From: Lachnospiraceae bacterium AB2028
GTDB taxonomy: Bacteria > Bacillota > Clostridia > Lachnospirales > Lachnospiraceae
Length of the DNA stretch: 64,000 nucleotides
NCBI GenBank assembly: GCA_000621425.1
Contig: KK211275.1
Span: forward strand, 784,523-848,522
Reading direction: 5' to 3'
In this document: positions 9,265-18,290 of the stretch, one piece after another
Numbering within the stretch: position 1 is the stretch's first letter
Layout of the letters: every line of letters starts with the position of its first letter
The notes under the pieces: model-generated
The model's database searches: none
The model's input: only the letters and a program-made list of their open reading frames with translations
What the model was told of the DNA's origin: nothing
Program-made: the position numbers and the translations under genes

Positions 9265-10542
9265 TCATTCAGCAGTAAGCTCTGTTATGCCGTCTATTCT
9301 GAGATAGAATGAAGGTGCAGCCCTGAACTCTGACTCATGGAAGTAACCGTCAAATACAGCTTCCTCATCATCATTCTGGAAATCACCGTTCATATCGATA
9401 AGTGCTGATGTAACTTCCTTGCCGTCTACAGTAAATGTTGATGTATCGAATACATGAAGTGTGCCTGCCTTGATAGAAGCGATTGCTTCATCTACAGCTT
9501 CCTGAGTACCCTCAGCACAGGATGTTCCAAGCTCTGTGATCGCAACAGCGTCCTCGTTGTAGCCCTGTGACCAGTCTGTAGGGATATCCTTGCCTTCAAC
9601 TACATCCTTGAATGCCTCTGTGTAATATACAGACCAGTTGTTTGTTGCTGATGTAAGTGCTGCAGTAGGTGCAACACTATGCATGTCAACATTGTAACCT
9701 ACAGAATAAACCTGCTTACCGGAATCAAGTGCAGCCTGAATAGCTGAAGGAGCACCGGTAGAATCAGCATGCTGACCAATTATAACGCAGCCATCAGACA
9801 TAAGTGAGTTTGCAGCCTCACCCTCTGCTGCTATATCAAACCATGAGTTTGTATAGATAACTTCCATTGATACATCGCTATATACTGACTTAGCTCCAAG
9901 ATAGAATGCTGTATATCCGGAAACCACCTCAGCGTAAGGATAAGCACCTACATAGCCCATCTTTACATTGCCGTCTGCGTCGAAATTCTCAGCAGAAAGT
10001 GCATCGCCTTCAACAAGCTCCTTGATCTTCATACCTGCTACGATACCTGAAACATAACGTGCCTCGTAAACATTTGTAAATGCGTTTGAGAAATTCTCAA
10101 GACCGCTTAAAGCTGCTGTATCACCGGTCATCGCTACGAACTGAACCTCAGGCTCCTCTGATGCAGCCTGCTGCATGAAGGACTGATGACCATAGCTGTT
10201 TGAGAATACAGCCTTGCATCCCTGATCCACAAGGTCGATAGCAGCATCATGGCAGCTCTCATCTTCGGGTACGGAATACTTCCAGATAATGTTCTCTTCA
10301 GGAATTCCTACTGCTGCTGCAGCCTTTCTTACGCCGTCAATGTGAGCATAAGAATAACCTTCGTTCTCGTCACCAACAAGGATAACACCGATCTTTACAT
10401 CGGATGCAGCCTCGGATGATCCTGCATTTTCCTCTGTTCCGTTTTCATCACCGGTAGCAGGGGTATCTGTACCGCCTGTACAAGCAGTCATGGAAACTGC
10501 TGTTGTAACAGCAAGCATAAGACCTATAAGCTTCTTTTTCAT
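9265..10542 (-). CDS. BMP-family nucleoside-binding lipoprotein
   Basis: Surface lipoprotein (425 aa) that should capture nucleosides for the importer. The N-terminus MKKKLIGLMLAVTTAVSMTAC is a lipoprotein signal ending in a lipobox with Cys21, followed by a Gly/Glu/Ser-rich linker. The body has BMP (Med/TmpC) features: KIGVILVGDENEGYSYAHIDG, the GYSYAH/DGVRKAA region, and GQHADSTGAPSAIQAA near the ligand site. The frame is open ten codons upstream, but AGGAGG lies 5 nt before 10542, which sets the start. A small GCCGC/GCGGC hairpin (10555-10570) sits right in front of the Shine-Dalgarno. Confidence 0.92.
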   Translation of the reverse strand: MKKKLIGLMLAVTTAVSMTACTGGTDTPATGDENGTEENAGSSEAASDVKIGVILVGDENEGYSYAHIDGVRKAAAAVGIPEENIIWKYSVPEDESCHDAAIDLVDQGCKAVFSNSYGHQSFMQQAASEEPEVQFVAMTGDTAALSGLENFSNAFTNVYEARYVSGIVAGMKIKELVEGDALSAENFDADGNVKMGYVGAYPYAEVVSGYTAFYLGAKSVYSDVSMEVIYTNSWFDIAAEGEAANSLMSDGCVIIGQHADSTGAPSAIQAALDSGKQVYSVGYNVDMHSVAPTAALTSATNNWSVYYTEAFKDVVEGKDIPTDWSQGYNEDAVAITELGTSCAEGTQEAVDEAIASIKAGTLHVFDTSTFTVDGKEVTSALIDMNGDFQNDDEEAVFDGYFHESEFRAAPSFYLRIDGITELTAE

Positions 10543-10621
10543 AAATTCCTCCTCGCCGCTTTCGCGCGGCATAAATTTAATTGATCACTAGACCAAAAAC
10601 AAGATGTGTGTAGAATATACC

Positions 10622-10664
10622 TAAAAAGAGTCGCTGTAAATATTAAATATTCACAAAGCGACTC
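10622..10664 (-). terminator. Terminator of the threonine dehydratase gene
   Basis: GAGTCGCT (10628-10635) pairs with AGCGACTC (10657-10664) across a 21-nt AT-rich loop. TTTTTAG follows on the minus strand. A T-run also flanks the other side, so it may work in both directions. The long loop makes it weaker than the others here. Confidence 0.7.
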
Positions 10665-10735
10665 ATTTTTTTAGCCTTTTAAGTGTAAAATTGACAAAAC
10701 TCTCAAAACAGATTGGACCATTTCCGTCCGTTACA

Positions 10736-11959
10736 TCAGATAATGGTTCTTGTAACTTTAGGTCTGTAACCGTTCTTTTCAAGCATAGAAAGAATCTGTG
10801 ACTTATGCTCAGTACCAAATGCCTCAATGGTTATGCGGAGCTCAACCGCAGACTTTCTGTTGGTAGTAACGAACTGGTTGTGCTCCAGCTTGATAACATT
10901 TCCGTTTTCATCCGCGATAACACCGGCTACCCTCTGAAGTTCGCCCGGCTTATCAGGAAGCAGCACAGAAACAGTAAATATCCTGTTCCTGAAGATAAGA
11001 CCCTGCTGAACCACGGAAGACATTGTTATCACATCCATGTTACCACCTGACAGTATGGACACTATCTTCTTACCTGCTACATTAAGTTGCTTTAATGCAG
11101 CTACAGTAAGGAGACCGGAATTCTCAACAACCATCTTATGGTTCTCCACCATATCCAGGAAGGAAACTATAAGATCCTCATCCTCAACTGTGATTATGTC
11201 ATCAAGATTTTGCTGTATATAAGGGAATATCTTCGATCCCGGAGTTTTAACAGCTGTTCCGTCAGCAATTGTGTCAACACTATCCAGTGTAACTACATGT
11301 CCTTCAGCTAAAGATGCTTTCATACATGCTGCATTTGCAGGCTCCACGCCTATAACCTTGATATTCGGTTTAAGAAGCTTAGCCAGTGTAGAAACACCGC
11401 AGGCAAGTCCGCCTCCGCCTATAGGAACAAGGATCACATCCACCAAGGGGAGCTCTTTTATAATTTCCATTGCTATGGTGCCCTGCCCCGTTGCAACAGT
11501 CAGGTCGTCAAAAGGATGTATGAAAGTATACCCTTCCTTCTCTGCCAGCTCGTAAGCCTTTTCGCAAGCCTCATCATAAACATCACCGTAAAGGACTACA
11601 TCAGCACCGAAATTCTTGGTACGGTTTACCTTAATGAGCGGCGTAGTTGTAGGCATTACGATTGTAGCCTTCATATTCTTGCACTTTGCTGCATAAGCAA
11701 CGCCCTGTGCATGGTTTCCAGCTGAAGCGGTTATGACGCCTTTTGCCTTTTCAGCATCCGTAAGTGTGCTTGATTTGTAGTATGCCCCCCTTACCTTATA
11801 AGCGCCTGTAAACTGCATATTCTCAGGTTTAAGATAAACCTTGTTTCCTGTAAGAGAGCTCAGGTACTCACTGTAAATCAGCTTTGTCTCTAGTGTAACT
11901 TCCTTTACGATTTCTGAGGCTTCCTCAAATTTTTCAAGCGTAAGCATTTCTTCTGACAT
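10736..11959 (-). CDS. ilvA: Threonine ammonia-lyase with ACT domain
   Basis: PLP enzyme that deaminates threonine to 2-oxobutanoate, feeding isoleucine synthesis or threonine breakdown. The fold-II catalytic part has the PLP lysine in GAYKVRGA (Lys55), SAGNHAQG (79-86) and the phosphate-binding glycine run GGGGLACG. A single ACT domain occupies about 325-405, giving the 407-aa short form often labelled TdcB-like or IlvA. The Shine-Dalgarno is AAGGAGAG. It lies 20 bp after ftsY and ends the ftsY-side transcript. One ACT domain argues for allosteric control, but biosynthetic and catabolic roles cannot be told apart here. Confidence 0.92.
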   Translation of the reverse strand: MSEEMLTLEKFEEASEIVKEVTLETKLIYSEYLSSLTGNKVYLKPENMQFTGAYKVRGAYYKSSTLTDAEKAKGVITASAGNHAQGVAYAAKCKNMKATIVMPTTTPLIKVNRTKNFGADVVLYGDVYDEACEKAYELAEKEGYTFIHPFDDLTVATGQGTIAMEIIKELPLVDVILVPIGGGGLACGVSTLAKLLKPNIKVIGVEPANAACMKASLAEGHVVTLDSVDTIADGTAVKTPGSKIFPYIQQNLDDIITVEDEDLIVSFLDMVENHKMVVENSGLLTVAALKQLNVAGKKIVSILSGGNMDVITMSSVVQQGLIFRNRIFTVSVLLPDKPGELQRVAGVIADENGNVIKLEHNQFVTTNRKSAVELRITIEAFGTEHKSQILSMLEKNGYRPKVTRTII

Positions 11960-11979
11960 CTTCTCTCCTTCCGCCGCTT

Positions 11980-13230
11980 TCAGGCTTCAGCTGTTTCTTC
12001 TTTATCTCTTTCAAAAAGTGCTTTCACATAAGCTTTTTCGTCAAATTTCTGCAGGTCTTCAATCTTTTCACCAACACCTATATACTTCACAGGAACATGC
12101 AGGCTTGACTGTATGGCTACGGCTATGCCGCCCTTTGCGGTTCCGTCCATTTTAGTAAGTATAATTCCCGTAAGGTCGGACACCTCATTAAACGCAAGTG
12201 CCTGCTGCAGTGCATTCTGCCCTGTAGTAGCATCAAGCACGATAAAATTCTCCCTATGAGCTTCAGGATAATTCTTGTCGATTATCTTATTCATCTTGGA
12301 AAGCTCGTTCATAAGGTTCTTTTTATTATTAAGACGACCGGCAGTATCTACCAGAAGTATGTCTGCCCTCCTGGCCTTTGCTGCTGCCACTGCATCAAAA
12401 AGCACACTTGATGGATCTGCGCCTTCTTTGCCGGATATAAGCTCACAACCTGCCCTGTCAGCCCAGACCTTCAGCTGGTCGCCTGCTGCCGCCCTGAAAG
12501 TATCCGCAGCGGCTATTATAACCCTTTTTCCGTCATTCTTAAACTGGGAAGCCAGCTTACCAATGGATGTGGTCTTTCCGACACCATTTACGCCTATGAC
12601 AAAAATAACAGATGTTTCCTTTTCGAAAACATATTCATTCTCGTCGACGTGCATCAGCTCCTCTATTGTAGCCACAAGAAGTTCCCTGCACTCATCCGGC
12701 CTTACTATATGCTTTTTCGATACATTCTCCTTGAGACGATCAAGGATTTCTTCCGTAGTCTGTACGCCTATATCACCGGTGATAAGGATTTCCTCAAGGT
12801 CGTCATAGAAGGCATCATCGATTTCCTCAGCGCCTTTGAAAACAACATCGAGATTATATACGAAATTATCCCTGGTCCTCTTAAGGCCCTGCTTGAGCTT
12901 TGCAAAAAAGCCGGTTTTTGCCGGTGCTTTTTCTGCATCAGCAGGAACAACTTCTTCCGATGCGTCCACTGAAGCTGTCTCCATAGAAACAGAGCCGTCC
13001 GCAGCAGGATTTTCGTATGTTCCGCTGTCCATCCCTGCAGAAATATCATCAGCTGACATATCATTTGCTGATACATCCGCCAGATCTGCAATATCTTCCC
13101 CAGCAACATCCATAGCAGGATCAGCTGATGCTTCACTCCCATCCACATTCAGGCTCTCTGTCTCAGCAACAGCTTCTGCAGGTGTTTCTGCCTCTTTATT
13201 TACTTTCTCTTTCTTCTTAAACCACAGCAT
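11980..13230 (-). CDS. ftsY: SRP receptor FtsY
   Basis: Membrane-associated GTPase that docks the SRP-ribosome complex at the translocon. The first ~105 residues form a long acidic, Ala/Ser/Asp-rich A region typed by low complexity. The NG domains follow with GVNGVGKTT (213-221), DTAGRL, and TKMDGTAKGG. Total length is 416 aa. It lies 25 bp after smc, the common Firmicute order rnc-smc-ftsY. AAGGAAAC serves as Shine-Dalgarno. Confidence 0.96.
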   Translation of the reverse strand: MLWFKKKEKVNKEAETPAEAVAETESLNVDGSEASADPAMDVAGEDIADLADVSANDMSADDISAGMDSGTYENPAADGSVSMETASVDASEEVVPADAEKAPAKTGFFAKLKQGLKRTRDNFVYNLDVVFKGAEEIDDAFYDDLEEILITGDIGVQTTEEILDRLKENVSKKHIVRPDECRELLVATIEELMHVDENEYVFEKETSVIFVIGVNGVGKTTSIGKLASQFKNDGKRVIIAAADTFRAAAGDQLKVWADRAGCELISGKEGADPSSVLFDAVAAAKARRADILLVDTAGRLNNKKNLMNELSKMNKIIDKNYPEAHRENFIVLDATTGQNALQQALAFNEVSDLTGIILTKMDGTAKGGIAVAIQSSLHVPVKYIGVGEKIEDLQKFDEKAYVKALFERDKEETAEA

Positions 13231-13255
13231 AAACTGTTTCCTTGGTCACCGTTCC

Positions 13256-16200
13256 TTAATCATCCAGCTGGTCATCTATCAGGTTCACCGATACAAGGGT
13301 GGAAATACCCTTTTCCTGCATGGTAATACCGTAAAGCCTATCAGCCTGCTCCATGGTACCCCTCCTGTGGGTAACAACTATAAACTGGGTATGCTTTGTA
13401 AGCTTGTGGAGATAACTTGCATATCTTCCTACATTAGATTCATCAAGTGCAGCCTCTATCTCATCAAGCAGACAGAAAGGTGAAGGCTTGAGATTCTGAA
13501 TCGCAAATAAAAGCGCAATAGCTGCCAAAGCCTTCTCACCACCGGAGAGCTGCATCATATTCTGGAGTTTCTTTCCGGGGGGCTGTGCATTTATACGGAT
13601 ACCTGCTTCCAGGATGTCCTCATCCTCAACGAGCTGAAGCGTACCTGTACCGCCGCCGAAGAGTTCCTTGAATACCTTATCAAAGGCCTTCCCGATCTCC
13701 TCAAACTTCTGGGTGAACTGGTCACGCATTGCAACATCCAGTTCCGTTATGATGCCCTGCAGCTCCTCCGCTGCCTTGATCAGGTCATCATGCTGGTTCT
13801 TTAAGAATGTATAACGCTCCATCTGGGTCTTGTAATCCTCAATGGCATTTACATTTACATCCCCCAGTTTCTTTATTGCATCCTTAAGGGCATCCTTATC
13901 CTTTCGGATTTCCTGCAAGTCAGTAAGTTCAGGATCCTTTAACTCTTCCGCATCACTCATGGTAAGCTCATACTCTGACCACATGTAACCGGCGAGTCCT
14001 ACCAGTTCCTCTTCTATTCTCTGTTTCTGGTCACTTAACCTGTTCTTTTCGTTCGTAAGGTCTATTATTACCTTACCCATAGCCTCACGCTGGTCAAAGA
14101 AACTCTTGTTCTTTGCACTGAGTTCTTCCTTCTTAGCTATCTTTTCATCAAGAAGCTTATGGGAATCATTCTCAGCGCTAAAGGAAGCTTCTATGGTCGC
14201 TTTTACTTTTTCAATATTGGTCTTTCTATCCTCTATGGTTTGCTTTGCATTTTCAACTGTGGCAGCAGCCTCTTCTTTTTCACGGATAAGATTTTCAAGT
14301 TCGGCAGCGATTCTTGAAACATTACTCTGCTCAAATTCCTGTTTCTGCAGAACTTTTTCCAGAAGTACTTCCTGCTCTGTCACTTTCTGGGACTGTTCAA
14401 GCTCCTCGTCACGCAGACCTTCTAACTGCTCCTGAGCCTTTTCCATACGGGCATTTATTTCAGATTCTTCTACGGCAGATGACTTTAGTTCTTTATCAAG
14501 ATCCTCCTGATTCTGCTTTATATCAACTACCTGCTTCTCAATCTCTGCCTGCTCATTATTAAGGTCACCTACACCCTTGGCAGTCTCATCGATCTTCTCC
14601 TGTGCTTTCTGAAGGTTCAGGTTTGCAGTATTAAGCTTTATATACTGTCCCTGTATCTTGGACTTGACTTCCTCAAGTTCCAGACGCAGTTTATTTCTTT
14701 CCTGCTTTGTATTCTCTATCTCAGACATAAGGGCATCGATCTTTTTAAGCGCATCTTTGACCCTCTTTTCCAGTTCTTCCATCTCACGGCGTCTTCCCAG
14801 GAGATTGGAATTGTTTTTAAATCTACCGCCGCTAATTGCACCACCGGGAACCAGAAGCTCGCCCTCAAGGGTAACCATCCTGATGCCGTAGTCATACTTG
14901 GCAGCAATCTTTAATGCATGGTCCATTGTATCCACTACAAGTATCCTGCCCAGCATGCTCTTTGCAACATTGCGGTACTCATCCTTGGTAGTTACTATGG
15001 AATCAGCCAGACCTATAACGCCCACTTCTGAAAGTGATTCCGGCTGCTTGAATTCCTGGGGCCTGGTAAGAGATGTAAGAGGCAGGAAAGTGACACGGCC
15101 GCCCTTTACCTGTTTAAGGTGATTTATCATTCTCTTAGCAGTTTCTTCATCCTCTGTAACCACATTCTGGATGTTTCCGCCCAAAGCTATCTCTATGGCC
15201 GTTTCGTACTGTTTCTCAGTCTTTATGATATCCGCAACTACACCAACTATGCCGGACTCTTCGCTCTTCTTTTCCATTATAAGCTTTACGGCACCGCCAT
15301 ATCCTTCATAGCGTTCCGTAAGATTTGAGATAGCATCCAGCTTACTCTTATCCTCATGGAAACTTACCTGAGTCCTCCTGAGCTCACCGTCCTTATCCGT
15401 CAGCTCATCATGGATCTCATTTAAGCGTTCTTCTTTCTTCTTCTGGTCATAATTAAGGTCTTCCAGCTCTTTATTTATTTTGTCGAATTCCTGCTGCAGT
15501 TCCTCAATGATGCTCTTCTGCTCTTCCTCATTGGATTTAGCCTGAAGGAACCTGGAATTAAGCTCCGCCCTGCGAAGCTTGGTATTTTCCAGCATTGTAT
15601 CATAACGCTCTTTTGAAGAACGGATATCAGCCCTTTTGTTCAGAAGGTTTATTATGCCGGTCTTGTCGTTTTCTATGCTGTTATTGATTTCCTCAATGAC
15701 AGCCTGTATCTTGTCAAGCTTAGCCTTTTCCTCGTCCTTCTTTTCCTGTATGCCATGGAGTTCTTCGTCCACACCGGACTTGCTCTTGTCAATGCCCGCC
15801 TTTTCTTCTTCCTTTTCGGCTATGCTTTTTGCAAGAGTCTCTATTCTTGATGTAAAGTGCTCTATATTGCCCCGGGCAGAGTTTATCTGCTCCTCGAAGA
15901 CTCTTATCTCGCCTTCGAGCCTGGTACGGGTAGCACCTGTATTTGATATGGTATTCCTGGTCTCTTCTATCTCTTTGTCCAGAGTTTCGATGCTGGCAGC
16001 TATCTCATCATATTCAACCTTGATGCCGGCAAACTTTTCTTCCTGTTCAGCCAGGTCGTTTGATGCAATATCAAGCTTCTTCTCGGTTTCAGCCTGAACA
16101 CCTTTTTTTCTTTCCGTCTCTAAAAGGAAGAAATTTACATCCAGTCTTTTCAGGTCTTCCTTTTTCTTAAGATAATCCTTAGCCTTCTCCGCCTGTTTCT

Positions 16201-16816
16201 CAAGCGGCCCTACCGTCCTTTCCAGTTCGGAAAGAATATCATTTACACGGGTAAGGTTATTCTTCTCGTTTTCCAGTTTCTTTACAGCAGTCTCTTTGCG
16301 CCTCTTATACTTTACGATACCTGCAGCCTCATCAAAAAGCTCCCTGCGTTCTTCAGGCTTTCCCGAAAGGATACGGTCAATCTGACCCTGTCCAATGATG
16401 GAATAGCCTTCCTTACCTATACCTGTATCGTAAAACAGCTCATTTATATCCTTCAGCCTGCATGTATTTCCATTAAGAAGATACTCACTCTCACCGGAAC
16501 GGTAGAGCTTTCTGGCAACTGTCACTTCCTCGTAATCAACTGCCAGTGAATGGTCAGAATTATCCAGGGTAATGGCAACATAAGCAAAGCCCATGGGTTT
16601 GCGCATTTCCGTACCTGAAAAGATGACATCCTGCATGGATGAGCCTCTGAGCTGTTTAATACGCTGCTCACCCAGAACCCATCTGACTGCATCTGCCACA
16701 TTAGACTTACCGGAACCGTTAGGTCCCACTATTCCCGTTATTCCCTCATGGAACTCAAATCGGATCTTATTTGCGAAAGACTTGAATCCATGAATTTCAA
16801 TACTTTTTAAATACAT
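13256..16816 (-). CDS. smc: Chromosome partition protein SMC
   Basis: Condensin ATPase that loads with ScpA/ScpB near the origin and compacts and separates sister chromosomes. At 1186 aa it shows the full layout: Walker A GPNGSGKSN (32-40), a first coiled coil to about 500, a hinge at roughly 510-680 with EIALGGNIQNVVT, a second coiled coil, and the C-terminal head with LSGGEKALAAIALLFA and LLDEIEAALD. The start overlaps the end of rnc by 10 bp, with GGGAG as Shine-Dalgarno inside rnc, suggesting coupling. ftsY follows after 25 bp. Confidence 0.98.
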   Translation of the reverse strand: MYLKSIEIHGFKSFANKIRFEFHEGITGIVGPNGSGKSNVADAVRWVLGEQRIKQLRGSSMQDVIFSGTEMRKPMGFAYVAITLDNSDHSLAVDYEEVTVARKLYRSGESEYLLNGNTCRLKDINELFYDTGIGKEGYSIIGQGQIDRILSGKPEERRELFDEAAGIVKYKRRKETAVKKLENEKNNLTRVNDILSELERTVGPLEKQAEKAKDYLKKKEDLKRLDVNFFLLETERKKGVQAETEKKLDIASNDLAEQEEKFAGIKVEYDEIAASIETLDKEIEETRNTISNTGATRTRLEGEIRVFEEQINSARGNIEHFTSRIETLAKSIAEKEEEKAGIDKSKSGVDEELHGIQEKKDEEKAKLDKIQAVIEEINNSIENDKTGIINLLNKRADIRSSKERYDTMLENTKLRRAELNSRFLQAKSNEEEQKSIIEELQQEFDKINKELEDLNYDQKKKEERLNEIHDELTDKDGELRRTQVSFHEDKSKLDAISNLTERYEGYGGAVKLIMEKKSEESGIVGVVADIIKTEKQYETAIEIALGGNIQNVVTEDEETAKRMINHLKQVKGGRVTFLPLTSLTRPQEFKQPESLSEVGVIGLADSIVTTKDEYRNVAKSMLGRILVVDTMDHALKIAAKYDYGIRMVTLEGELLVPGGAISGGRFKNNSNLLGRRREMEELEKRVKDALKKIDALMSEIENTKQERNKLRLELEEVKSKIQGQYIKLNTANLNLQKAQEKIDETAKGVGDLNNEQAEIEKQVVDIKQNQEDLDKELKSSAVEESEINARMEKAQEQLEGLRDEELEQSQKVTEQEVLLEKVLQKQEFEQSNVSRIAAELENLIREKEEAAATVENAKQTIEDRKTNIEKVKATIEASFSAENDSHKLLDEKIAKKEELSAKNKSFFDQREAMGKVIIDLTNEKNRLSDQKQRIEEELVGLAGYMWSEYELTMSDAEELKDPELTDLQEIRKDKDALKDAIKKLGDVNVNAIEDYKTQMERYTFLKNQHDDLIKAAEELQGIITELDVAMRDQFTQKFEEIGKAFDKVFKELFGGGTGTLQLVEDEDILEAGIRINAQPPGKKLQNMMQLSGGEKALAAIALLFAIQNLKPSPFCLLDEIEAALDESNVGRYASYLHKLTKHTQFIVVTHRRGTMEQADRLYGITMQEKGISTLVSVNLIDDQLDD

Positions 16817-17502
16817 TTCAAACTCCCGACAGCTGCTTTGGCCGCATTCTTCTCCGCTGTCTTTTTATTCCTTCCTTTTCCGGTGCCGTAAACCTTATCG
16901 TTTATGAGCACATCCACCGTATATTCCCTGGCGTGCTCAGGTCCCGTCTCATCAGTCACCTTGTATACTATAGGGCCCAGTTTATTTGCCTGCACATATT
17001 CCTGCAGGGCTGACTTCGGGTCTGATGCTTCCGAATGCTTATCTACATCATTCAGCACATGCTCGTCAATGAACTTTTTGGCAGTTTCCATCCCCCCGTC
17101 CAGATACAGGGAGCCTATCACGGCCTCAAAAGCATCTGATGTCACTGAAGGCTTATTCCTACCGCCACAGTGTTCCTCACCGACACCTAAAAGTATCAGC
17201 TCTCCCAGGCCTATGTTCGCCGCGCTCTCCGACAATGAGCCCTCGCATACCAGGTCAGCACGCAGCCTTGACATCTTGCCCTCAGGCATTTCCGGATAGT
17301 TTCTAAATATATAGTCACTGGTGACAAGCTCTAAAACCGCATCCCCAAGATACTCCAGCCTCTCATTACATGCGATTTTATTAAGCTTTCTTTCATTAGC
17401 ATATGAACTGTGGGTCAGTGCTTCGACAGCAAGGTTCCTGTCACTATATTTATAAGCTATAACTGTTTCCAATCGGTCCACATTCTGCTGTATATTATTC
17501 AT
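16807..17502 (-). CDS. rnc: Ribonuclease III
   Basis: Double-strand-specific endonuclease for rRNA maturation and mRNA turnover. The catalytic signature NERLEYLGDAVLELV starts at residue 46, with Glu50 and Asp54 as metal ligands. A dsRNA-binding domain occupies about 160-228, ending in KTAEKNAAKAAVGSL. Length (231 aa) is normal. The ATG is preceded by GGTTTTTTAAATTATAG, which has no Shine-Dalgarno. The nearest AGGAGG lies 38 nt upstream, on the far side of a terminator-like hairpin. No better start exists downstream. How it is translated is therefore unclear. Confidence 0.95.
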   Translation of the reverse strand: MNNIQQNVDRLETVIAYKYSDRNLAVEALTHSSYANERKLNKIACNERLEYLGDAVLELVTSDYIFRNYPEMPEGKMSRLRADLVCEGSLSESAANIGLGELILLGVGEEHCGGRNKPSVTSDAFEAVIGSLYLDGGMETAKKFIDEHVLNDVDKHSEASDPKSALQEYVQANKLGPIVYKVTDETGPEHAREYTVDVLINDKVYGTGKGRNKKTAEKNAAKAAVGSLKCI

Positions 17503-17511
17503 CTATAATTT

Positions 17512-17531
17512 AAAAAACCCCGTTTCGGGGT
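17512..17531 (-). terminator. Terminator-like hairpin between acpP and rnc
   Basis: On the minus strand ACCCCG-AAA-CGGGGT is followed by TTTTT, a compact intrinsic terminator 27 nt after the acpP stop. Its T-run ends only 9 nt before the rnc ATG. It may end most acpP transcripts, leaving rnc-smc-ftsY to read-through. Confidence 0.8.
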
Positions 17532-17557
17532 CGCTCCCTCCTAAATCACGGCTGCCG

Positions 17558-17812
17558 TCAGGTTTCATTTTTTCCTGCTGAAACCACGCATGCCTGCTTA
17601 ATGACCTTAAGCGCATCCCCTACCGTCACAATACCTGACATATCCTTTATATCAAGGCTGATGCCAAGTTCCTTCTCAACACAGCCGAATATCTGTGCCA
17701 TATCTATTGAATCTGCACCTAGCTCCGTAGCAAACTCCACACTTGCGGATATCTCTTTGCTATAGACATGCAGAACCCTCTCTATGCATCGCTTTAATAC
17801 TTCGTATTCCAT
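17558..17812 (-). CDS. acpP: Acyl carrier protein
   Basis: Carries growing acyl chains on a phosphopantetheine arm during fatty acid synthesis. The 84-aa product has the attachment serine in GADSIDMAQ, close to the usual DSLD motif, with acidic helices around it (CVEKELGISLDIKDM). The frame is open 14 codons further upstream, but AAAGGGTATGGA before 17812 and the family length favour this start. It lies upstream of rnc as in most Firmicutes, but with its own promoter, a structured leader and a terminator. It could be a secondary ACP, since the motif is DSID rather than DSLD. Confidence 0.88.
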   Translation of the reverse strand: MEYEVLKRCIERVLHVYSKEISASVEFATELGADSIDMAQIFGCVEKELGISLDIKDMSGIVTVGDALKVIKQACVVSAGKNET

Positions 17813-17823
17813 TCCATACCCTT

Positions 17824-17864
17824 TTGTGCGGTGTATTTTGGAAAGCCGGGGCAAAACCGCACAA
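17824..17864 (-). promoter_or_regulatory. Structured leader of acpP
   Basis: The acpP 5' leader folds into a two-part hairpin: TTGTGCGG (17824-17831) pairs with CCGCACAA (17857-17864), and inside it TTTTG (17836-17840) pairs with CAAAA (17852-17856) around an 11-nt loop. The stem ends next to the AAAGGG Shine-Dalgarno. No T-run follows, so it is not a terminator. The role is unknown. Confidence 0.55.
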
Positions 17865-17872
17865 CATTAGTA

Positions 17873-17901
17873 ATGATATAATAAATTCAAGGGAGTGTCA
17901 A
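17873..17901 (-). promoter_or_regulatory. Promoter of acpP
   Basis: Perfect -35 TTGACA (17901-17896), a 17-bp spacer and TATCAT (17878-17873) on the minus strand. It would give a leader of about 55 nt that includes the hairpin at 17824-17864. Confidence 0.75.
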
Positions 17902-17950
17902 AATTTTTTTATTGCAGACCAGCTCGTCATCCGGATCAGAAATCATCGCG

Positions 17951-17985
17951 CACTAAAATAGGTATGCCAAAACGGCATACCTATT
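17951..17985 (-). terminator. Terminator of rpmF
   Basis: A 12-bp perfect stem (AATAGGTATGCC 17957-17968 with GGCATACCTATT 17974-17985) and a 5-nt loop, followed on the minus strand by TTTAGTG. It lies about 45 bp after the rpmF stop. The T-run is short. Confidence 0.8.
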
Positions 17986-18029
17986 CTTTGACTCTTTAAA
18001 CAATCCAAAAGCAAGACATTGTCTTAAGA

Positions 18030-18215
18030 TTATTCACCTACGGCAATGATCTCTTTTTTATTGTATGCTCCGCAAGCCTTGCAGACACGATGGGGCATCA
18101 TTAAAGCACCACATTTGCTGCACTTTACAAGCGTAGGAGCTGACATCTTGAAATTAGCTGCTCTTCTCTTGTCTCTTCTCGCTCTGGAAGATTTATTCTT
18201 GGGACAAATTGACAT
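18030..18215 (-). CDS. rpmF: 50S ribosomal protein L32
   Basis: Small large-subunit ribosomal protein (61 aa) with a CxxC...CxxC zinc ribbon (KCSKCGALM and HRVCKACGAY) and the usual basic N-terminus (MSICPKNKSSRARRDKRRAA). It keeps the zinc-binding cysteines. The usual upstream partner yceD (DUF177) is absent. Instead rpmF has its own consensus promoter and a terminator, so it is a single-gene unit. Confidence 0.96.
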   Translation of the reverse strand: MSICPKNKSSRARRDKRRAANFKMSAPTLVKCSKCGALMMPHRVCKACGAYNKKEIIAVGE

Positions 18216-18253
18216 CTTTCACACCTCCCATCTGTCTTAATCACACGAATGTT

Positions 18254-18283
18254 ATTATACGCTTTTGTTTTTTGCTTTGTCAA
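18254..18283 (-). promoter_or_regulatory. Promoter of rpmF
   Basis: TTGACA (18283-18278), an 18-bp spacer and TATAAT (18259-18254), both perfect, on the minus strand. The -35 lies just past the stop codon of the peptidase gene. The Shine-Dalgarno GGGAGG precedes the rpmF ATG. Confidence 0.85.
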
Positions 18284-18290
18284 CAACTTT

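Noticed and set aside
10543-10735. Purine riboswitch before the nucleoside transporter/xpt operon
   Set aside because: Neither the conserved three-way-junction sequence nor a matching terminator/antiterminator is present; the hairpin here is the ilvA terminator.
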